Assembly (NCBI GenBank): GCA_964438695.1
Contig: CAYTKP010000019.1
Location: forward strand, 1-17,114
Direction of reading: 5' to 3'
DNA length: 17,114 bases
From: Phoenicimicrobium sp964438695
GTDB lineage: Bacteria > Atribacterota > Phoenicimicrobiia > Phoenicimicrobiales > Phoenicimicrobiaceae
Under the pieces are notes generated by a model that was given only the letters and a program-made list of their open reading frames with translations, did no database searches and had not been told where the DNA came from. Positions 1 to 7,128 of this stretch are shown in pieces. Numbering within the stretch: the stretch's first letter is position 1; every line of letters begins with the position of its first letter. Both the position numbers and the translations under genes were made by a program.

Positions 1-54
1 CTATGCTAACAGACGTGATACGAATTAACTAACTAAATTAATTGGTCAATTAAA

Positions 55-519
55 TCAACGTCTTTCTTGAAAGAATTTTTGCAAAATTAAACCACATTCT
101 TCTTTTAAAATTCCACTTACTACTTCTATTTGATGATTAAATCTCCTATCTTGTAGGATATTAATTATACTACCTGCTGCCCCTGCCTTTGGGTCATGAA
201 CTCCAAATATTAATCTTTTTATTCTAGACTGAAGCATAGCATAGGCACACATCGGGCAAGGCTCTAAAGTGACATATAGACTGGTATCTTCTAAATGCCA
301 ACTCCCTAAGTATTTAGTGGCTTGGCGAATTGCCAATATCTCTGCATGAGCAGTAGGGTCTTGTAATTCTTCTTTCCTATTATAAGCTCGAGCTATTATT
401 TTATCTTGATATATAATTATAGCCCCAACTGGTACTTCCTGGCAAGAATAAGCAGTTTTCGCCTCTTCTAAAGCTTCTTTCATTAAGATTAAATCAATAT
501 TTTTAATATTTTCAGGCAT
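55..519 (-). CDS. tadA: tRNA-specific adenosine deaminase TadA
   Basis: The product (154 aa) is a zinc deaminase that converts A34 to inosine in the anticodon of tRNA-Arg(ACG), letting one tRNA read CGU, CGC and CGA. The cytidine/deoxycytidylate deaminase fold is clear. H58-A-E60 supplies a zinc ligand and the proton-shuttling glutamate, and the PCPMC motif at 87-91 supplies zinc ligands C88 and C91. The N-terminal EVPVGAI segment (28-34) and the overall length fit bacterial TadA. ATG at 519 is the only plausible start; an AGGAAAG-like sequence lies about 14 nt upstream, so ribosome binding looks weak. The gene lies only 32 nt downstream of the encoded CCA end of tRNA-Arg(ACG), on the same strand and behind one visible promoter, so it is probably translated from the processed tRNA transcript. 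A 16-nt palindrome at 38-53 follows the stop codon; it is not a clear terminator. Confidence 0.95.
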   Translation of the reverse strand: MPENIKNIDLILMKEALEEAKTAYSCQEVPVGAIIIYQDKIIARAYNRKEELQDPTAHAEILAIRQATKYLGSWHLEDTSLYVTLEPCPMCAYAMLQSRIKRLIFGVHDPKAGAAGSIINILQDRRFNHQIEVVSGILKEECGLILQKFFQERR

Positions 520-551
520 TTTTCGATGAAGACTTTCCTGGGGTATGGGAT

Positions 552-628
552 TGGTGCGCCCGGAGGGACTCGAACCCCCAATCTACTGATCCGTAGTCAG
601 TTGCTTTATCCAATTGAGCCACGGGCGC
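552..628 (-). tRNA. tRNA-Arg (anticodon ACG), CCA encoded
   Basis: The minus strand folds into a complete cloverleaf. A 7-bp acceptor stem (GCGCCCG with CGGGCGC) is followed by discriminator A555 and an encoded CCA at 552-554. The anticodon stem is ACTGA/TCAGT with loop CTACGGA, giving anticodon ACG. The variable loop has 5 nt. The T arm has the TTCGAGT loop and a stem with one G-U pair. The D stem has one C-A mismatch. A34 of this tRNA is the classical substrate of TadA, whose gene follows directly downstream. The 5' end at 628 lies about 20 nt after the predicted transcription start. Confidence 0.97.
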
Positions 629-654
629 CCTATTAAAATAAAAGCTCCCTAATG

Positions 655-683
655 ATTTTATTATAATTTAAATTTTTAGTCAA
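655..683 (-). promoter_or_regulatory. Sigma-70-type promoter for tRNA-Arg and tadA
   Basis: On the minus strand TTGACT (678-683) is separated by exactly 17 nt from TAAAAT (655-660). The start would be near 648, leaving a leader of about 20 nt before the tRNA. No second promoter is visible in the 32 nt between the tRNA and tadA, so both genes probably share this one. A second -10-like TATAAT lies inside the spacer but is too close to the -35 box. Confidence 0.7.
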
Positions 684-690
684 ATTTATT

Positions 691-711
691 CGTATTGCGT
701 ATTGCGTAAGT
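691..711. repeat. Tandem heptamer repeat, left copy
   Basis: Three 7-bp units are present: CGTATTG twice, then CGTAAGT. The sequence is an inverted, one-base-different relative of the array at 930-950 (GTATTGC here, GTATCGC on the opposite strand there). It begins just upstream of the -35 box of the tRNA-Arg promoter. Confidence 0.75.
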
Positions 712-747
712 GTATAACGGACATCGTTTACCTAAACTGAAAAAGAG

Positions 748-782
748 AAAATAAATAAATATTATTCATATTTATTTATTTT
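748..782. repeat. 14-bp A/T inverted repeat
   Basis: The arms at 748-761 and 769-782 are perfectly complementary with a 7-nt loop (ttattca). On the plus strand a T-rich tract follows. There is no plus-strand gene upstream for it to terminate, and the downstream tadA/tRNA unit points away, so its role is unclear. Confidence 0.5.
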
Positions 783-929
783 ATTTTTCTGTTTTTTGTA
801 GGGGGAGGATTTATCCGCCTCAGGTTAGCTGTCAATTTTTCTTAGCAGGTTCACTAAATAAACCTCTTATATCCTCCTCATTACGGGCAGACACCTGGCC
901 TGCCCCTTACCTATTTTATTTCTATTTTT

Positions 930-950
930 GCGATACGCGATACGCGATAT
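930..950. repeat. Tandem heptamer repeat, right copy
   Basis: Three units are present: GCGATAC, GCGATAC, GCGATAT. Read on the opposite strand this is the same heptamer family as 691-711 with a single C/T change. The two arrays therefore form imperfect inverted ends around about 220 bp. Confidence 0.75.
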
Positions 951-975
951 TTTGTTTTATACTTTGTTTTATCGA

Positions 976-1004
976 TTGAAATATTAGTTTAATTTTGCTA
1001 TATT
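976..1004 (+). promoter_or_regulatory. Sigma-70-type promoter for murD
   Basis: TTGAAA (976-981) is followed after 17 nt by TATATT (999-1004). Transcription would start near 1011, giving a 5' leader of about 55 nt before the murD ATG. Confidence 0.6.
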
Positions 1005-1065
1005 TAAAAAGTAAGCTTTTGATTATCTCTATTAAACAACTAATTAAAAGGTTTCTTTATTTCAA

Positions 1066-2475
1066 ATGATAAAAAAAATACAAGATATAAAAGATAAAAG
1101 AATTACCATAATGGGATTGGGGCTAAATCAAGGTGGCTTGGGAGTTACACGATTTTTAGCAAAAAACGGGGCTAAAATTTTAATTACAGACCTAAAAACC
1201 AAAGCAGAACTGGCACCAACTTTAGAAAGATTAAAAAATTTTGATATTAAATATATCTTAGGACGACATCGGGAAGAAGATTTTATCAATACCGATATAG
1301 TAATTCAAAACCCAGCCGTTCCTCATAATTCAAAGTACCTAAAAATTGCTCAAAGCCACAGAATTCCTATAGAAACTGATTTAGGTCTTTTCCTTCAACT
1401 TTCCCCTTCTAAAAAGATAATCGCTGTTGCGGGAACTAAAGGCAAAAGTACGGTATCTAATCTCACCTATCATATATTTAAGCAAGCTCAAAAAGAAGTA
1501 GCCTTGGCTGGCAATATCGGTATCTCTGTCCTGGATATCTTGGAAAAAATCACTCTCCAAACGTGGATAGTTTTGGAAATATCCACCTGGCAAATGGAAG
1601 GGATAAAAAGACATAAATTTAGACCTCAAACTGCAGCTTTAACTAATATCCTTCCTGACCACTTAGATCGTTATCAAAATTTTAGTAAGTATGCACAGGC
1701 AGAAAAGTTAATCTTTAAATATCAACAATCAAAGAATAATTTAGTATTAAACTTCGACAACCAAGAGACCCGTCAAGCCAAAATAGAGGCTAACTCTAAA
1801 ACTTACTGGTTTAGTGTTAAAGAAAAAGTGGTACCAGGCTGTTATTTAGACAAAGATGAGTTAGTTTTTCAAACAGATAAACATAAAGTGCCTTTCGCAA
1901 AAATTACTGACCCCCCTCTTCCTGGACTACATAATTTAGAAAATGTTTTAGCAGCAAGTACCATAGGCTTTATCCATAAGATCCCCCCTGAAGTTATTCG
2001 AAAAGCTATTAAGAACTTCCCTGGGGTTCCCTATAGATTAGAACTTATTAGAGAATTTAATGGGATAAAATTTTATAATGATACCTGCGCAACAACTCCA
2101 GAGGCAACTTTAGCAGCTTTGAAATCTTTTCCCCAACAGTCCATTATATTAATCCTGGGTGGAAAAGATAAAAGATTAAATTATGAAAAATTAGCAGAAT
2201 TTATTGGTAAAAGCGAAAAAATCAAAAAGATCATTCTCTTGCAATTCTCTACTTATGATGCTTCCTTAAAAATATTCTCTGCTCTAAAAAAACACCTTGA
2301 TCCAGAAAATATTATCCCAACATCGAATCTTAAAGTTGGTGTACAAATAGCCTTGCAAGAAGCCAAAACAAACGACATTATTCTCCTTTCTCCCGCAGCT
2401 GCTAGTTTCGGAATGTTTAAAAATGAATTTGACCGAGGAAATCAATTTAATAAAATTATAAAAAATATTAAATAA
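1066..2475 (+). CDS. murD: UDP-N-acetylmuramoylalanine--D-glutamate ligase (MurD)
   Basis: This cytoplasmic Mur ligase (469 aa) adds D-glutamate to UDP-MurNAc-L-Ala during peptidoglycan synthesis, using ATP. The N-terminal Rossmann-like domain begins with IMGLGLNQGGLGV (15-27). The P-loop is GTKGKST (123-129), where MurD usually has GTNGKTT. EISTWQ (171-176), TNILPDHLDRY (193-203), the probable carbamylated lysine K214 in AEKLIF, PGLHNLENV (286-294) and YNDTCATTPEA (337-347) follow in the expected order. The C-terminal domain starts near PYRLELI (322-328) and contains LGGKDKR (364-370). ATG at 1066 is the chosen start; the only ribosome site is a weak AAAAGG about 14 nt upstream. No other mur or division gene is nearby, so it is not in a dcw cluster. 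MurC, MurE or MurF are less likely given the N-terminal motif and the PEATLAAL segment. Confidence 0.9.
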   Translation: MIKKIQDIKDKRITIMGLGLNQGGLGVTRFLAKNGAKILITDLKTKAELAPTLERLKNFDIKYILGRHREEDFINTDIVIQNPAVPHNSKYLKIAQSHRIPIETDLGLFLQLSPSKKIIAVAGTKGKSTVSNLTYHIFKQAQKEVALAGNIGISVLDILEKITLQTWIVLEISTWQMEGIKRHKFRPQTAALTNILPDHLDRYQNFSKYAQAEKLIFKYQQSKNNLVLNFDNQETRQAKIEANSKTYWFSVKEKVVPGCYLDKDELVFQTDKHKVPFAKITDPPLPGLHNLENVLAASTIGFIHKIPPEVIRKAIKNFPGVPYRLELIREFNGIKFYNDTCATTPEATLAALKSFPQQSIILILGGKDKRLNYEKLAEFIGKSEKIKKIILLQFSTYDASLKIFSALKKHLDPENIIPTSNLKVGVQIALQEAKTNDIILLSPAAASFGMFKNEFDRGNQFNKIIKNIK

Positions 2476-2485
2476 TCCACTTGCT

Positions 2486-2514
2486 ATTTTTTAATTCTCA
2501 CAAAATTAAAAAAT
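2486..2514. terminator. A/T-only hairpin between convergent genes
   Basis: ATTTTTTAATT (2486-2496) pairs with AATTAAAAAAT (2504-2514) across a 7-nt loop. It sits between the converging ends of murD and the DUF1624 gene and could act in both directions. It has no G-C pair, so it would be a weak intrinsic terminator. Confidence 0.4.
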
Positions 2515-2557
2515 GGTAGACCTTTAGTTGCAGATAAATATAAAAAATATTATAAAA

Positions 2558-3322
2558 TTAGAATAAACTTACTTTTGCTATACCGAAAAGATAAAGCACT
2601 GCAATTATTATAGGTTGATGAAGCAAATAGATTAATAAAGAATGCTTTCCTAAAAAACACAACATTTTTACCCCTGAAAGAGAAGAAAAATCAGCAAGTT
2701 GAAATTTTCGAGAGTAATCCGGGTAGAATAGATTACCAAAAAATATTCCTATCAAAACAACCCCAAACCAGGGTAAAAGAGGGAAATAATCAACTGTATA
2801 AAATTTAGCCGGTCTAAATCCTAACCAGGATAACCAACAAAAATTAAAAACAAAACTCTTTAAATATGCTCCTATAAAAATGCAAAATAGTCCAATTAAT
2901 AGATTCCAATAGCGAAGTTTAAGAAAAGGATAAGCTAAAATAATGGAAATTCCAATAAGATGAAGTATGCCAAAAATTACGAAACCCTCTCGCAAAAAAA
3001 CCCAGGTTATTGAAGTAATAATTAAGCCCCAAGAGAATACTTTAAGACCTCTACGGAGGTATTTTAAAAATAATTTAGTCTCCATAGTAACACTAGAAGA
3101 TAATTGTTTTGCTCTAGAAAAACTTATGCTAAGGGATAACCCCACCAAAAAAATAAATAGGGTAGCAGTGGTTCGAGCAAAATACATCCAAAAACCGGAA
3201 TAAACATTTACATTATAATAGGCAAAATAATGCAAATTATAAAGTAGATGATAGAGCACCATCATAATAATGGCAATTCCCCGTAAAAAATCTATTTCCC
3301 AGAATCGTTTTTGCAAACTCAT
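2558..3322 (-). CDS. DUF1624 / HGSNAT-like multi-pass membrane protein
   Basis: The product (254 aa from the preferred start) belongs to the DUF1624 family, related to the catalytic part of heparan-alpha-glucosaminide acetyltransferase. Members are presumed membrane acyltransferases; the bacterial substrate is unknown. Family signatures are present: EIDFLRGIAIIMMVLYH (9-25), FGILHLIG (117-124), DYFPLLPWFGVV (178-189) and LGKHSLLIYLLHQP (224-237). About six to seven hydrophobic spans are visible, with H25, H121 and H235 at or near membrane faces. The frame is open to a TTG at 3340, but that codon has no ribosome site. ATG at 3322 is preceded by GGAAAAG at 6 nt spacing, so I prefer it; ATG at 3328 is a third option. 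The gene converges on murD. It lies 194 nt downstream of the next minus-strand gene, so co-transcription is possible but not evident. Confidence 0.85.
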   Translation of the reverse strand: MSLQKRFWEIDFLRGIAIIMMVLYHLLYNLHYFAYYNVNVYSGFWMYFARTTATLFIFLVGLSLSISFSRAKQLSSSVTMETKLFLKYLRRGLKVFSWGLIITSITWVFLREGFVIFGILHLIGISIILAYPFLKLRYWNLLIGLFCIFIGAYLKSFVFNFCWLSWLGFRPAKFYTVDYFPLLPWFGVVLIGIFFGNLFYPDYSRKFQLADFSSLSGVKMLCFLGKHSLLIYLLHQPIIIAVLYLFGIAKVSLF

Positions 3323-3516
3323 TTCCATCTTTTCCAACAATTTTAATCGCTTTAATTAATTAAACCCTAAGAGATTAAATATTCCTTGTACCTTCTCTGA
3401 TAATCTTGTTAAAATCCTTTACTTATTCAAATTTGTACCCATAAAGATAGCTAAAAAGATATTTTAGAACATCTGGATTTTAAAAAATCTGATATTCCAA
3501 AATAATTTCCAAATTT

Positions 3517-4248
3517 TTATTTCCTCTTTGAAAAATAATTCTGAGCTAGATCCTGCACTTGCCTATTACTTCTCTCCAAATGAAGTATATACTCAAATAT
3601 AAAAGTCAAAGAAACAAAAAAAATTAAGAATCCTCCTAAACCGCCCAAAACATTAGCTATCATTGTCATACCTGAATCTCCAGGAATATTAGTTAAGGTC
3701 AGTCCCACAATAAGCGCTTTGTAAATAGATTTAAATATTATAGCCGAGATAATTAAAAAACATAATCCTGATAAAAGAGTATATCTTATTGCATTGCTTC
3801 TCTTTAAAAGAAGAAAAATATCATTAATCAAAGAAACTTTTATTCCAATTAAATATTTAAGGTTTACACCCCTCCAAAGTTTATTGCTCTTCCCCTTATC
3901 ATAAATACCATCTTCTTTTGTTTCTTTGTCTACTACTTTTTCTTCTCGAATCTGCCCAGGCAAATTTTTAGAAATCTCGCCTACCACGTCTTCTTCTAAT
4001 AAGATCGGAATAGCTTTGATACTCTCTTCTTTATTCAAATTAGTTTCCTTTATAATGTTTTTTAATAATTTATCTACTATAATGTCAAACTTTTCCTCTT
4101 CTAATGTTTTAGAGATAATTGATCTGATATCGGAGCCCGCTTGCCCCTCTAAACTTATTCTTTGCATGATACTATCTATAAAAGCTTTTCTAAACAAATT
4201 ATAATTTGATTTTTTAAGTATCTCTTCCCCTGTAATGTTAAGGCTCAT
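3517..4248 (-). CDS. Unrecognised membrane protein with long cytoplasmic-type N-terminus
   Basis: I do not recognise this 243-aa protein. Residues 1-130 are polar and look alpha-helical (many I/L/K/E, for example SIISKTLEEEKFDIIVDKLL at 43-62), with a charged linker at 100-122. The C-terminal half is membranous. There is one clear span at about 155-173, a short hydrophobic stretch at 177-187 and a strong glycine-containing span at about 196-222, then a short basic tail. No signal peptide, cysteine motif or catalytic signature is apparent. The start at 4248 is well supported by a purine-rich GGGGGGAGGG about 8 nt upstream. The gene follows the SDH-type protease by 130 nt on the same strand. 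A functional link is possible but only suggested by proximity. Confidence 0.7.
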   Translation of the reverse strand: MSLNITGEEILKKSNYNLFRKAFIDSIMQRISLEGQAGSDIRSIISKTLEEEKFDIIVDKLLKNIIKETNLNKEESIKAIPILLEEDVVGEISKNLPGQIREEKVVDKETKEDGIYDKGKSNKLWRGVNLKYLIGIKVSLINDIFLLLKRSNAIRYTLLSGLCFLIISAIIFKSIYKALIVGLTLTNIPGDSGMTMIANVLGGLGGFLIFFVSLTFIFEYILHLERSNRQVQDLAQNYFSKRK

Positions 4249-4378
4249 CTAATTCACCCTCCCCCCATAACTAAATACAAAAAGTGTTTAATAAATATAT
4301 TGCTTAAAAGATAATGCGTAATTATGATTATGGAAGTCACCCTTGAGCCAATAAGCCCTTTTCTATTTTCTTAATTTA

Positions 4379-5212
4379 TTATTTTTGTGACGATTTATAA
4401 TCCTTATGCCTGGGTAAAGGTATATATTCTACACTCGGTTGTCGTTTCACCGGTTGAGGATATAACCGCATTAGTTGCAAAAATTCAGGTGGTATATCAG
4501 AGCTTACTTTTAGTCCTAATTCTTTTGCCTTTTCATAAGTAATGGGATAATCATGAGTCCAAGTCCCTATAGATAGCAATTTAGCTAATTTTTTGGCCTT
4601 CTCTTTAGAAGAATGAGAAGATAATAAATCGTAAACAGTTTGTTCAACTTGTTTTATAGCCTTGATCCCCATATCAGCCATTATTAAAGTTTGGTCATCT
4701 ATATTCTTTATCGGTTTTTTTTCTATAACTGAAATTATAGAAGCAGCAGGATACTGACCTAACTGAGGGTCTACTGGCCCTAGTACGGCAGTAGGACTCA
4801 TAATTATTTCATCCGCAGCTAAAGCAATCAAGGTACCCCCGGACATAGCATAGTGAGGAACAATAACCCGAACTCCACCTTTATGTTTCTGTAAAGCTCG
4901 AGCAATTTGAACTGAAGCTAATACCAAGCCACCAGGAGTATGTAAAACAATATCTATCGGTACTTCTGGATCTGTTAACTCGATAGCTCTTATAACTTCC
5001 TCTGAATCATTAATATCAATATAACGATAAAACGGAAAACCTAAAAAACTCATAGTTTCCTGCCGATGAATCAAAATGATAACTCGTGAACCTCGGTCTT
5101 TTTCTAATTTCGTAATTAATCGCTGTCTGGCTCCATTTAGCCACTGTTGGCGAAGAAGTGGTTGAAGCATGGAAATCATAAAGAAAATCCAGAAAATATC
5201 AAAAACCCCCAT
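4379..5212 (-). CDS. SDH-family Clp-fold serine protease, membrane-anchored
   Basis: The product (277 aa) matches the SDH protease family (formerly DUF114), Clp/crotonase-fold peptidases related to signal peptide peptidase SppA. The family name refers to a Ser-Asp-His triad. Visible candidates are H49 in LIHRQE (47-52), D67 or D69 in IDINDSEE (65-72) and S124 in YAMSGGT (121-127). LHTPGG (90-95) forms the oxyanion-type loop, and LGPVDPQLGQYPA (144-156) is also typical of the family. A single hydrophobic N-terminal segment (about 3-17) should anchor it in the membrane. The start at 5212 has a GGGGG-type ribosome site 9-10 nt upstream. A role in membrane protein quality control or cleavage of small membrane peptides is inferred from the fold; no substrate is indicated. 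It lies between deoD and an unrecognised membrane-protein gene on the same strand. Confidence 0.88.
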   Translation of the reverse strand: MGVFDIFWIFFMISMLQPLLRQQWLNGARQRLITKLEKDRGSRVIILIHRQETMSFLGFPFYRYIDINDSEEVIRAIELTDPEVPIDIVLHTPGGLVLASVQIARALQKHKGGVRVIVPHYAMSGGTLIALAADEIIMSPTAVLGPVDPQLGQYPAASIISVIEKKPIKNIDDQTLIMADMGIKAIKQVEQTVYDLLSSHSSKEKAKKLAKLLSIGTWTHDYPITYEKAKELGLKVSSDIPPEFLQLMRLYPQPVKRQPSVEYIPLPRHKDYKSSQK

Positions 5213-5357
5213 ATTAAATTACCCCCTTTTATTTTAATCATATTTTAAGATTAATTCTATCCCTGCTTTTTAAGGTTTACCAGTTGAGATAAAGTAATCT
5301 TGAACTTTAAATTGGTATAGTTGAACGATTTATAGAGGAAATTTTTTAAGTTAAAAA

Positions 5358-6059
5358 CTACCCCACTAATTCCAGAGCAATCTCTACCATCTGATTAAAG
5401 GTCTTCTGACGTTCTTCTGAAGTGGTCTCTTCCCTGGTTACCAAACTATCAGACACAGTTAAAATCGAAAGAGCATTGACCTTAAATTTTGCTGCTAGAG
5501 TGTATAAGGCAGCTGTCTCCATTTCTACCGCTAATACTCCGTAATTCGCCCAGTGCTTCCAGGAATTAGGGTCATCATGATAAAAAGTATCGGTAGTTAA
5601 AACACTTCCTACTTTTATGGGGATATCTTTCTCTAAGGCAATATCATAAGCCTTTTTTAAGAGGTTAAAATTTGCAGTTGAGGCGTAATCCATACCATTA
5701 AAACGTATTTTGTTAACGTGAGAATCTGTAGAGGCACTCATTGCCAATATAACATCTCTAATTTTTATATATGGCTGCATAGAACCACAGCTTCCGATAC
5801 GGATTAAATTTTTTGCTTTATAAGTTGTAATAAGTTCATTTAAATATATCGATATAGAAGGCACTCCCATTCCTGTACCTTGGATTGAAACTCTTTTTCC
5901 TTTATAATTTCCGGTATAGCCGTACATACCCCGCACTTCATTATAGCAAACAGCATCGGTAAGGAAATTTTCTGCTATATACTTTGCTCTCAAAGGGTCT
6001 CCAGGTAGCAAAATTGTACTGGCGATATCTCCTTCTTTTGCTCCAATATGTATACTCAT
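5358..6059 (-). CDS. deoD: Purine-nucleoside phosphorylase, DeoD type
   Basis: This hexameric-type purine nucleoside phosphorylase (233 aa; E. coli DeoD is 239) cleaves purine (deoxy)ribonucleosides with phosphate to give free base and (deoxy)ribose-1-phosphate, in the cytoplasmic salvage pathway. The active-site residues fall at E. coli numbering: H4, G20, R24, R43, R87 and S90 for phosphate and ribose, E179-M180-E181 for ribose, and S203-D204 with R217 for base protonation. ILLPGDPLRAKYIAENF (16-32) and the VEMETAALY segment (178-186) are diagnostic. ATG at 6059 is supported by GGGAGG about 10 nt upstream. The 5' region contains a heptamer repeat array (6093-6127). No other nucleoside gene adjoins it. 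Confidence 0.96.
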   Translation of the reverse strand: MSIHIGAKEGDIASTILLPGDPLRAKYIAENFLTDAVCYNEVRGMYGYTGNYKGKRVSIQGTGMGVPSISIYLNELITTYKAKNLIRIGSCGSMQPYIKIRDVILAMSASTDSHVNKIRFNGMDYASTANFNLLKKAYDIALEKDIPIKVGSVLTTDTFYHDDPNSWKHWANYGVLAVEMETAALYTLAAKFKVNALSILTVSDSLVTREETTSEERQKTFNQMVEIALELVG

Positions 6060-6092
6060 GATTATTTATCCTCCCACTTAAATAGATTAAAT

Positions 6093-6127
6093 TAGTCGCT
6101 AGTGAATAGTGAATAGTCGTTAGTATT
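6093..6127. repeat. Five-unit heptamer repeat upstream of deoD
   Basis: Five consecutive 7-bp units all begin TAGT: TAGTCGC, TAGTGAA, TAGTGAA, TAGTCGT and TAGTATT. The period equals that of the arrays at 691-711 and 930-950, although the unit differs. The array lies 34 bp before the deoD start codon. Confidence 0.75.
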
Positions 6128-6242
6128 AAATGCAAGATGCACAAGCTTATCCAGTTTTACGATTAATGGTTATCCAATTTGCTTATTTACCGGCTAATTA
6201 AGTTTTATATGTCGGTAGAAATGCGCTGAATTCCCGTATTTG

Positions 6243-6902
6243 TTAGTTTTCTTCTTTAAATTTTATTATACACTTTTCAATATATTGTCTAAATTTTTTA
6301 CTATTCATCTTATCATGTCTAGCATCATAAGTAATATGGTTTTTATGGTAAGGGGAACTTTTTGCAAAGATAACAAATGAACCCCTGAAATATCTGGATA
6401 CCAATCTTGCACTCTTAGGAAGTAAAATTCTATTACCTTTTTCATCATAACTGAGGTATCCTTTTTCCCATACTTCCTTTTCCATATAATCTCCTGGTTT
6501 GATTTCAGTTAATTTCTCCTTTATAGAAAATGGTTCAATATCAGGAGTAATCGGCTTTAAACCTCCAGTTTCTAAACGGAAATAAGCCCATTCTATATTA
6601 TTGGGAAAATAATTGAATTCTAATAATTTTGGCCTTACAATTCTGACCGAATGTGGGGTGTTAAATTCGATACAGCCTCTTTCGGATGACTTTTTAGCTC
6701 CTACTAAATCATGACCTCCGCCAGCAGGAAATAAAGTATGATTTAGATTACCCACAGAACTTAATTTCTTAAGAACTGAAACTATACTATCTACATCCTT
6801 CCAGATACACTTGTTTGGGATTGCTATAGGAAATAATTCTCCTATAGTTTTCTCCCAAACAATTAAATTCTCTGCTTCAAAATCACCTCTATCTAATTTC
6901 AC
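6243..6902 (-). CDS. Unrecognised soluble protein
   Basis: I do not recognise this 219-aa protein. It is soluble-looking, with no signal peptide or membrane span. Notable segments are LFPAGGGHDLVGAK (58-71) with a glycine cluster and histidine, ETGGLKPITPDIEPF (111-125), and a basic C-terminus with HITYDARHDKMNSKKF (189-204). The middle (about 80-115) could form strands. The start is GTG at 6902, supported by a strong GGGAGG 7 nt upstream, so the gene is probably translated. A tRNA-Ser gene and its terminator lie directly upstream. The next gene, deoD, starts 183 nt downstream on the same strand. A position next to a tRNA, with no family resemblance, is compatible with acquisition by transfer, but I see no integrase, attachment repeat or obvious base-composition shift. 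Confidence 0.7.
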   Translation of the reverse strand: MKLDRGDFEAENLIVWEKTIGELFPIAIPNKCIWKDVDSIVSVLKKLSSVGNLNHTLFPAGGGHDLVGAKKSSERGCIEFNTPHSVRIVRPKLLEFNYFPNNIEWAYFRLETGGLKPITPDIEPFSIKEKLTEIKPGDYMEKEVWEKGYLSYDEKGNRILLPKSARLVSRYFRGSFVIFAKSSPYHKNHITYDARHDKMNSKKFRQYIEKCIIKFKEEN

Positions 6903-6957
6903 TATTTTCCTCCCTTTAGGTAATATTTTAAATACTTTTTATTTTATCATAATTAAT

Positions 6958-6997
6958 AAAAAAATTGCCACCTTTATAAAAGGTTAAGGCAATTTTT
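6958..6997 (-). terminator. Intrinsic terminator of tRNA-Ser
   Basis: The outer arms AAAAATTGCC (6960-6969) and GGCAATTTTT (6988-6997) pair over 10 bp. An inner ACCTTT/AAAGGT stem closes on a short loop. On the minus strand the hairpin is followed by a run of seven T. It lies between tRNA-Ser and the 219-aa gene and would separate them. A shorter T run on the other side makes it potentially bidirectional. Confidence 0.8.
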
Positions 6998-7128
6998 AAC
7001 ATCTTTATTACTCGAATTAAAGAAAGGATAATCTGTTTTAGGCCTACCACCAATAGAATAATAAAAAATATTAGGGAATTCTCTTAAATCGGGCAATAGA
7101 GCAATCCTCTTAATTTATAAATAAAAAA

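Larger units (their letters stand above)
691..975. other. Non-coding region with palindromes between inverted heptamer arrays
   Basis: Between the tRNA-Arg promoter and the murD promoter I see no credible gene. The stretch holds an A/T-only inverted repeat (748-761 with 769-782, 14 bp, 7-nt loop) and several G/C-containing palindromes: GGAGGAT (804-810) with ATCCTCC (871-877), AGGTT (847-851) with AACCT (861-865), and GGGCAG (885-890) with CTGCCC (900-905). They resemble REP-type palindromic units. The region could be a miniature non-autonomous element or a structured RNA. Neither is proven. Confidence 0.45.

Noticed and set aside
38..53. TTAATTG/CAATTAA palindrome after tadA as terminator
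   Set aside because: The loop is only 2 nt, the stem is A/T-rich and no T run follows on the minus strand.
2967..3203. Plus-strand ORF inside the DUF1624 gene
   Set aside because: It is an antisense shadow of a gene with clear family motifs.
3340..3340. TTG as start of the DUF1624 gene
   Set aside because: It has no ribosome site upstream, whereas ATG at 3322 has GGAAAAG at 6 nt; the TTG itself is part of that purine-rich stretch.
6093..6127. Possible CRISPR array
   Set aside because: The units are 7 bp and contiguous without spacers, and no cas gene is present.
5941..6144. Minus-strand ORF overlapping the deoD start
   Set aside because: It is a different frame of the deoD 5' end running into the heptamer repeats; deoD has the ribosome site and the conserved residues.
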